Source: an uncultured Dietzia sp. (lineage in GTDB: Bacteria; Actinomycetota; Actinomycetes; Mycobacteriales; Mycobacteriaceae). Taken from it: a stretch of 16,891 nt of DNA. The DNA is taken from the NCBI GenBank assembly GCA_946570335.1, contig CAMNYG010000004.1, forward strand, positions 1-16,891, given 5' to 3'. The notes beneath the pieces were generated by a model. That model searched no databases. It was not told the DNA's origin and was given only the letters and a program-made list of their open reading frames with translations. Made by a program: the position numbers and the translations under genes. Below are positions 15,708-16,891 of this stretch, piece after piece; position 1 is the first letter of the stretch; each line of letters opens with the position of its first letter.

Positions 15708-16625
15708 TCAGAGCTGTGCGTTGAACGTGTCGCAGGCCGCCACCGAGCCCTGCTGGTAGCCGGCGAGGAACCACTGCCGCCGCATTTCGGAGGAGCCGTG
15801 CGTCCAGGAGCTCGGATCCACGCGGGCGCCGCCCGACTTCTGGATGTGGTCATCGCCGATCGCCTCTGCCGTCTGGATGATCGCATCGACGTCGCGCTCG
15901 GTGAGACTCGCCAGGAGGGGCTCCTGACCGCCGGGAGCCGGGGTCGTGGTGGCGTAATGTGCCCACAGTCCGGCATAGCAGTCGGCCTGGAGCTCGACAC
16001 GGACCGCACCGGACGACGGCCCGCGCGGATCCTGCTGGGATCGACGGATGTCGCCCAGCATGGTCTGCAGGTGGTGACCGAACTCGTGGGCCACCACGTA
16101 CATCTGTGCCGCGCCCTCCGGTGAACCTCCGAGTCGGCGGACCAGTACGTCGTCGAAGAACGCCGGGTCGATGTAGACCTCCTGGTCAGCAGGGCAGTAG
16201 AACGGCCCTGTGTCGGACGAGCCGGTGCCGCAGCCGGTGTCGATGAGTCCGGTGAAGATGTTGGTGTGGGGCTGAACCCAGTCCATCCCGACCTGGGCGG
16301 GCAGTTGTGTCGTCCAGACGTCCTGGAGACTGCCGGTCGTGGCGACGATCCGGCAGATGGTGTCGGCGTTCGCCTGCCGGAGGTCACACTGGTCGATGTG
16401 GGCCTGGAACTGCTGCGCGGACTCCGAATATTGTCCCTGGCGGCCGGTGTCGCTCTGGGTGAGACCGAGCTGGCCGGGGTCGACGCCCAGGAAAAGTGCG
16501 ATGAGGACGACGGCGAGGCCGCCGACGCCGCCACCGACCGCGACTCCGCGACCTCCACGTCGACCGGCTCGGCCACCTCCGGACACACCGCTGGTGTCGA
16601 GCCTCCCGCTCTGTCTGAATGTCAT
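15708..16625 (-). CDS. Membrane-anchored neutral zinc metallopeptidase (YpfJ family)
   Basis: This 305-residue protein belongs to the YpfJ/neutral zinc metallopeptidase family. Substrates are not known. The ATG at 16625 has AAAGGG 8 nt upstream. The frame is open for 66 codons further up, but that part is arginine-rich and runs across the intergenic region. The N-terminus MTFRQSGRLDTSGVSGGG is typical. A Gly/Arg-rich segment precedes one membrane span (about 31–47), placing the enzyme outside the membrane. The zinc motif is HEFGH (180–184), and ELQAD (211–215) supplies the likely third ligand. The family tail SWTHGSSEMRRQWFLAGYQQG (residues 273 onward) is intact. Cysteines 80, 91, 132, 144, 216 and 298 could form disulfides. 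Confidence 0.93.
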   Translation of the reverse strand: MTFRQSGRLDTSGVSGGGRAGRRGGRGVAVGGGVGGLAVVLIALFLGVDPGQLGLTQSDTGRQGQYSESAQQFQAHIDQCDLRQANADTICRIVATTGSLQDVWTTQLPAQVGMDWVQPHTNIFTGLIDTGCGTGSSDTGPFYCPADQEVYIDPAFFDDVLVRRLGGSPEGAAQMYVVAHEFGHHLQTMLGDIRRSQQDPRGPSSGAVRVELQADCYAGLWAHYATTTPAPGGQEPLLASLTERDVDAIIQTAEAIGDDHIQKSGGARVDPSSWTHGSSEMRRQWFLAGYQQGSVAACDTFNAQL

Positions 16626-16662
16626 AGCCGCTGCCCTTTCGAAGCGCGGGTCGCCCGGGCCT

Positions 16663-16692
16663 CCGGACACTCTCCCCCCGCGCACTGTCCGG
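16663..16692. repeat. Inverted repeat upstream of the metallopeptidase gene
   Basis: CCGGACA (16663–16669) and TGTCCGG (16686–16692) are perfect 7-bp inverted arms separated by 16 bp. On the minus strand they lie just downstream of a TACAGT −10-like hexamer, spanning the expected transcription start and early leader. They could be an operator or a leader hairpin. Confidence 0.4.
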
Positions 16693-16695
16693 ATT

Positions 16696-16701
16696 ACTGT
16701 A
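16696..16701 (-). promoter_or_regulatory. Possible −10 for the metallopeptidase gene
   Basis: The minus strand reads TACAGT from 16701 to 16696, about 70 bp upstream of the ATG at 16625. No good −35 is seen. Its position relative to the inverted repeat makes it a plausible core promoter. Confidence 0.3.
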
Positions 16702-16753
16702 TTGCGCGACGCACACCGAGTCGGCCGGCGCAGGTGCATTCGCGCCGTCGACG

Positions 16754-16759
16754 TAGACT
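16754..16759 (+). promoter_or_regulatory. −10-like element upstream of aspS
   Basis: TAGACT at 16754–16759 is identical to the hexamers before yebC and rel. It implies a leader of about 88 nt for aspS. A −35 is not clear. I see no T-box-like structure in the leader. Confidence 0.4.
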
Positions 16760-16853
16760 GTGCTTCGTCCGGGCCGGTGGCGGACCGCCTATCACGTCGA
16801 CTGCCTCCCGCTCTTTTGACCACACATCACTTTTTTACGAGAGGACCACCGTA

Positions 16854-16891
16854 GTGCTGCGCACCCATTCCGCCGGCCAGCTCCGAGCCGC
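16854..16891 (+). CDS. aspS: Aspartyl-tRNA synthetase, first 12 codons (partial)
   Basis: Only the start of the gene is present: GTG at 16854, then residues VLRTHSAGQLRA up to the window edge. This matches the start of actinobacterial AspRS proteins (LRTHAAGxLR). GAGAGGA at 16839–16845 is a good ribosome-binding site 8 nt upstream. The location also fits, because aspS follows hisS by a few genes in mycobacteria. The identification rests on 12 residues plus context. Confidence 0.75.
   Translation, partial: MLRTHSAGQLRA

Noticed and set aside
16760..16819. 19-codon leader peptide frame (GTG to TGA) before aspS
   Set aside because: The GTG abuts the −10-like TAGACT, so it would not be in the transcript. 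There is no ribosome-binding site, and only one Asp codon is present, which does not suggest attenuation.
16626..16823. 66-codon N-terminal extension of the metallopeptidase
   Set aside because: It would run across the likely promoter and inverted repeat; the ATG at 16625 has an AAAGGG site and a typical N-terminus.
1..16891. Mobile elements, CRISPR arrays, tRNA/rRNA genes, riboswitches or phage genes
   Set aside because: No transposase or integrase signatures, repeated arrays, attachment-site duplications or cloverleaf folds were noticed. Nearly all sequence is accounted for by conserved genes with short gaps.

Overview
The window is about 16.9 kb of high-GC, gene-dense chromosome. Gene order and protein sequences point to the mycolic-acid-producing Actinobacteria (Mycobacteriales). 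The order pdxS–tesB–pdxT–yebC–ruvCAB–yajC–secD–secF–apt–relA–PPIase–MBL hydrolase–hisS–…–aspS closely follows the Rv2606c–Rv2572c region of Mycobacterium tuberculosis as I remember it. The compact spacing and the lack of PE/PPE or lipoprotein insertions suggest a relative such as Dietzia or Gordonia; the genus is inference. No mobile element, CRISPR array, tRNA or rRNA is visible. This is conserved housekeeping sequence, and I found no convincing new multi-gene system.

Layout. Positions 1–353 hold the 3' end of a gene that is probably the NUDIX-family protein usually found upstream of pdxS. Positions 450–3035 hold the vitamin B6 genes: pdxS (PLP synthase), two tandem hairpins, tesB (acyl-CoA thioesterase), and pdxT (glutaminase), whose start overlaps the tesB stop. 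Positions 3121–3873 hold yebC. Positions 3935–6278 hold ruvC, ruvA and ruvB with overlapping stop/start codons. A near-consensus LexA (SOS) box lies in front of ruvC. Positions 6371–9509 hold yajC, secD and secF, the accessory part of the Sec translocon. apt (9506–10063) overlaps secF directly and is followed by the bifunctional (p)ppGpp synthetase/hydrolase gene rel (10109–12472).

A strong bidirectional hairpin separates rel from a convergent membrane-anchored cyclophilin-type peptidyl-prolyl isomerase (12545–13468, minus). Divergent from that isomerase are a metallo-beta-lactamase-fold hydrolase (13680–14345) and hisS (14397–15677). hisS converges on a membrane-anchored neutral zinc metallopeptidase (15708–16625, minus). 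The window ends in the first 12 codons of aspS (16854 onward).

Themes. Genes of one pathway are translationally coupled: the stop/start junctions tesB/pdxT, ruvC/ruvA, secD/secF and secF/apt overlap by 4 bp, and ruvA/ruvB by 1 bp. Several transcription-unit boundaries carry a TAGNNT hexamer resembling an actinobacterial SigA −10 element. The observations most worth checking are the SOS box, the missing gene between secF and apt, the tandem hairpins that split the two PLP synthase subunits, and an inverted repeat in the metallopeptidase/aspS intergenic region.
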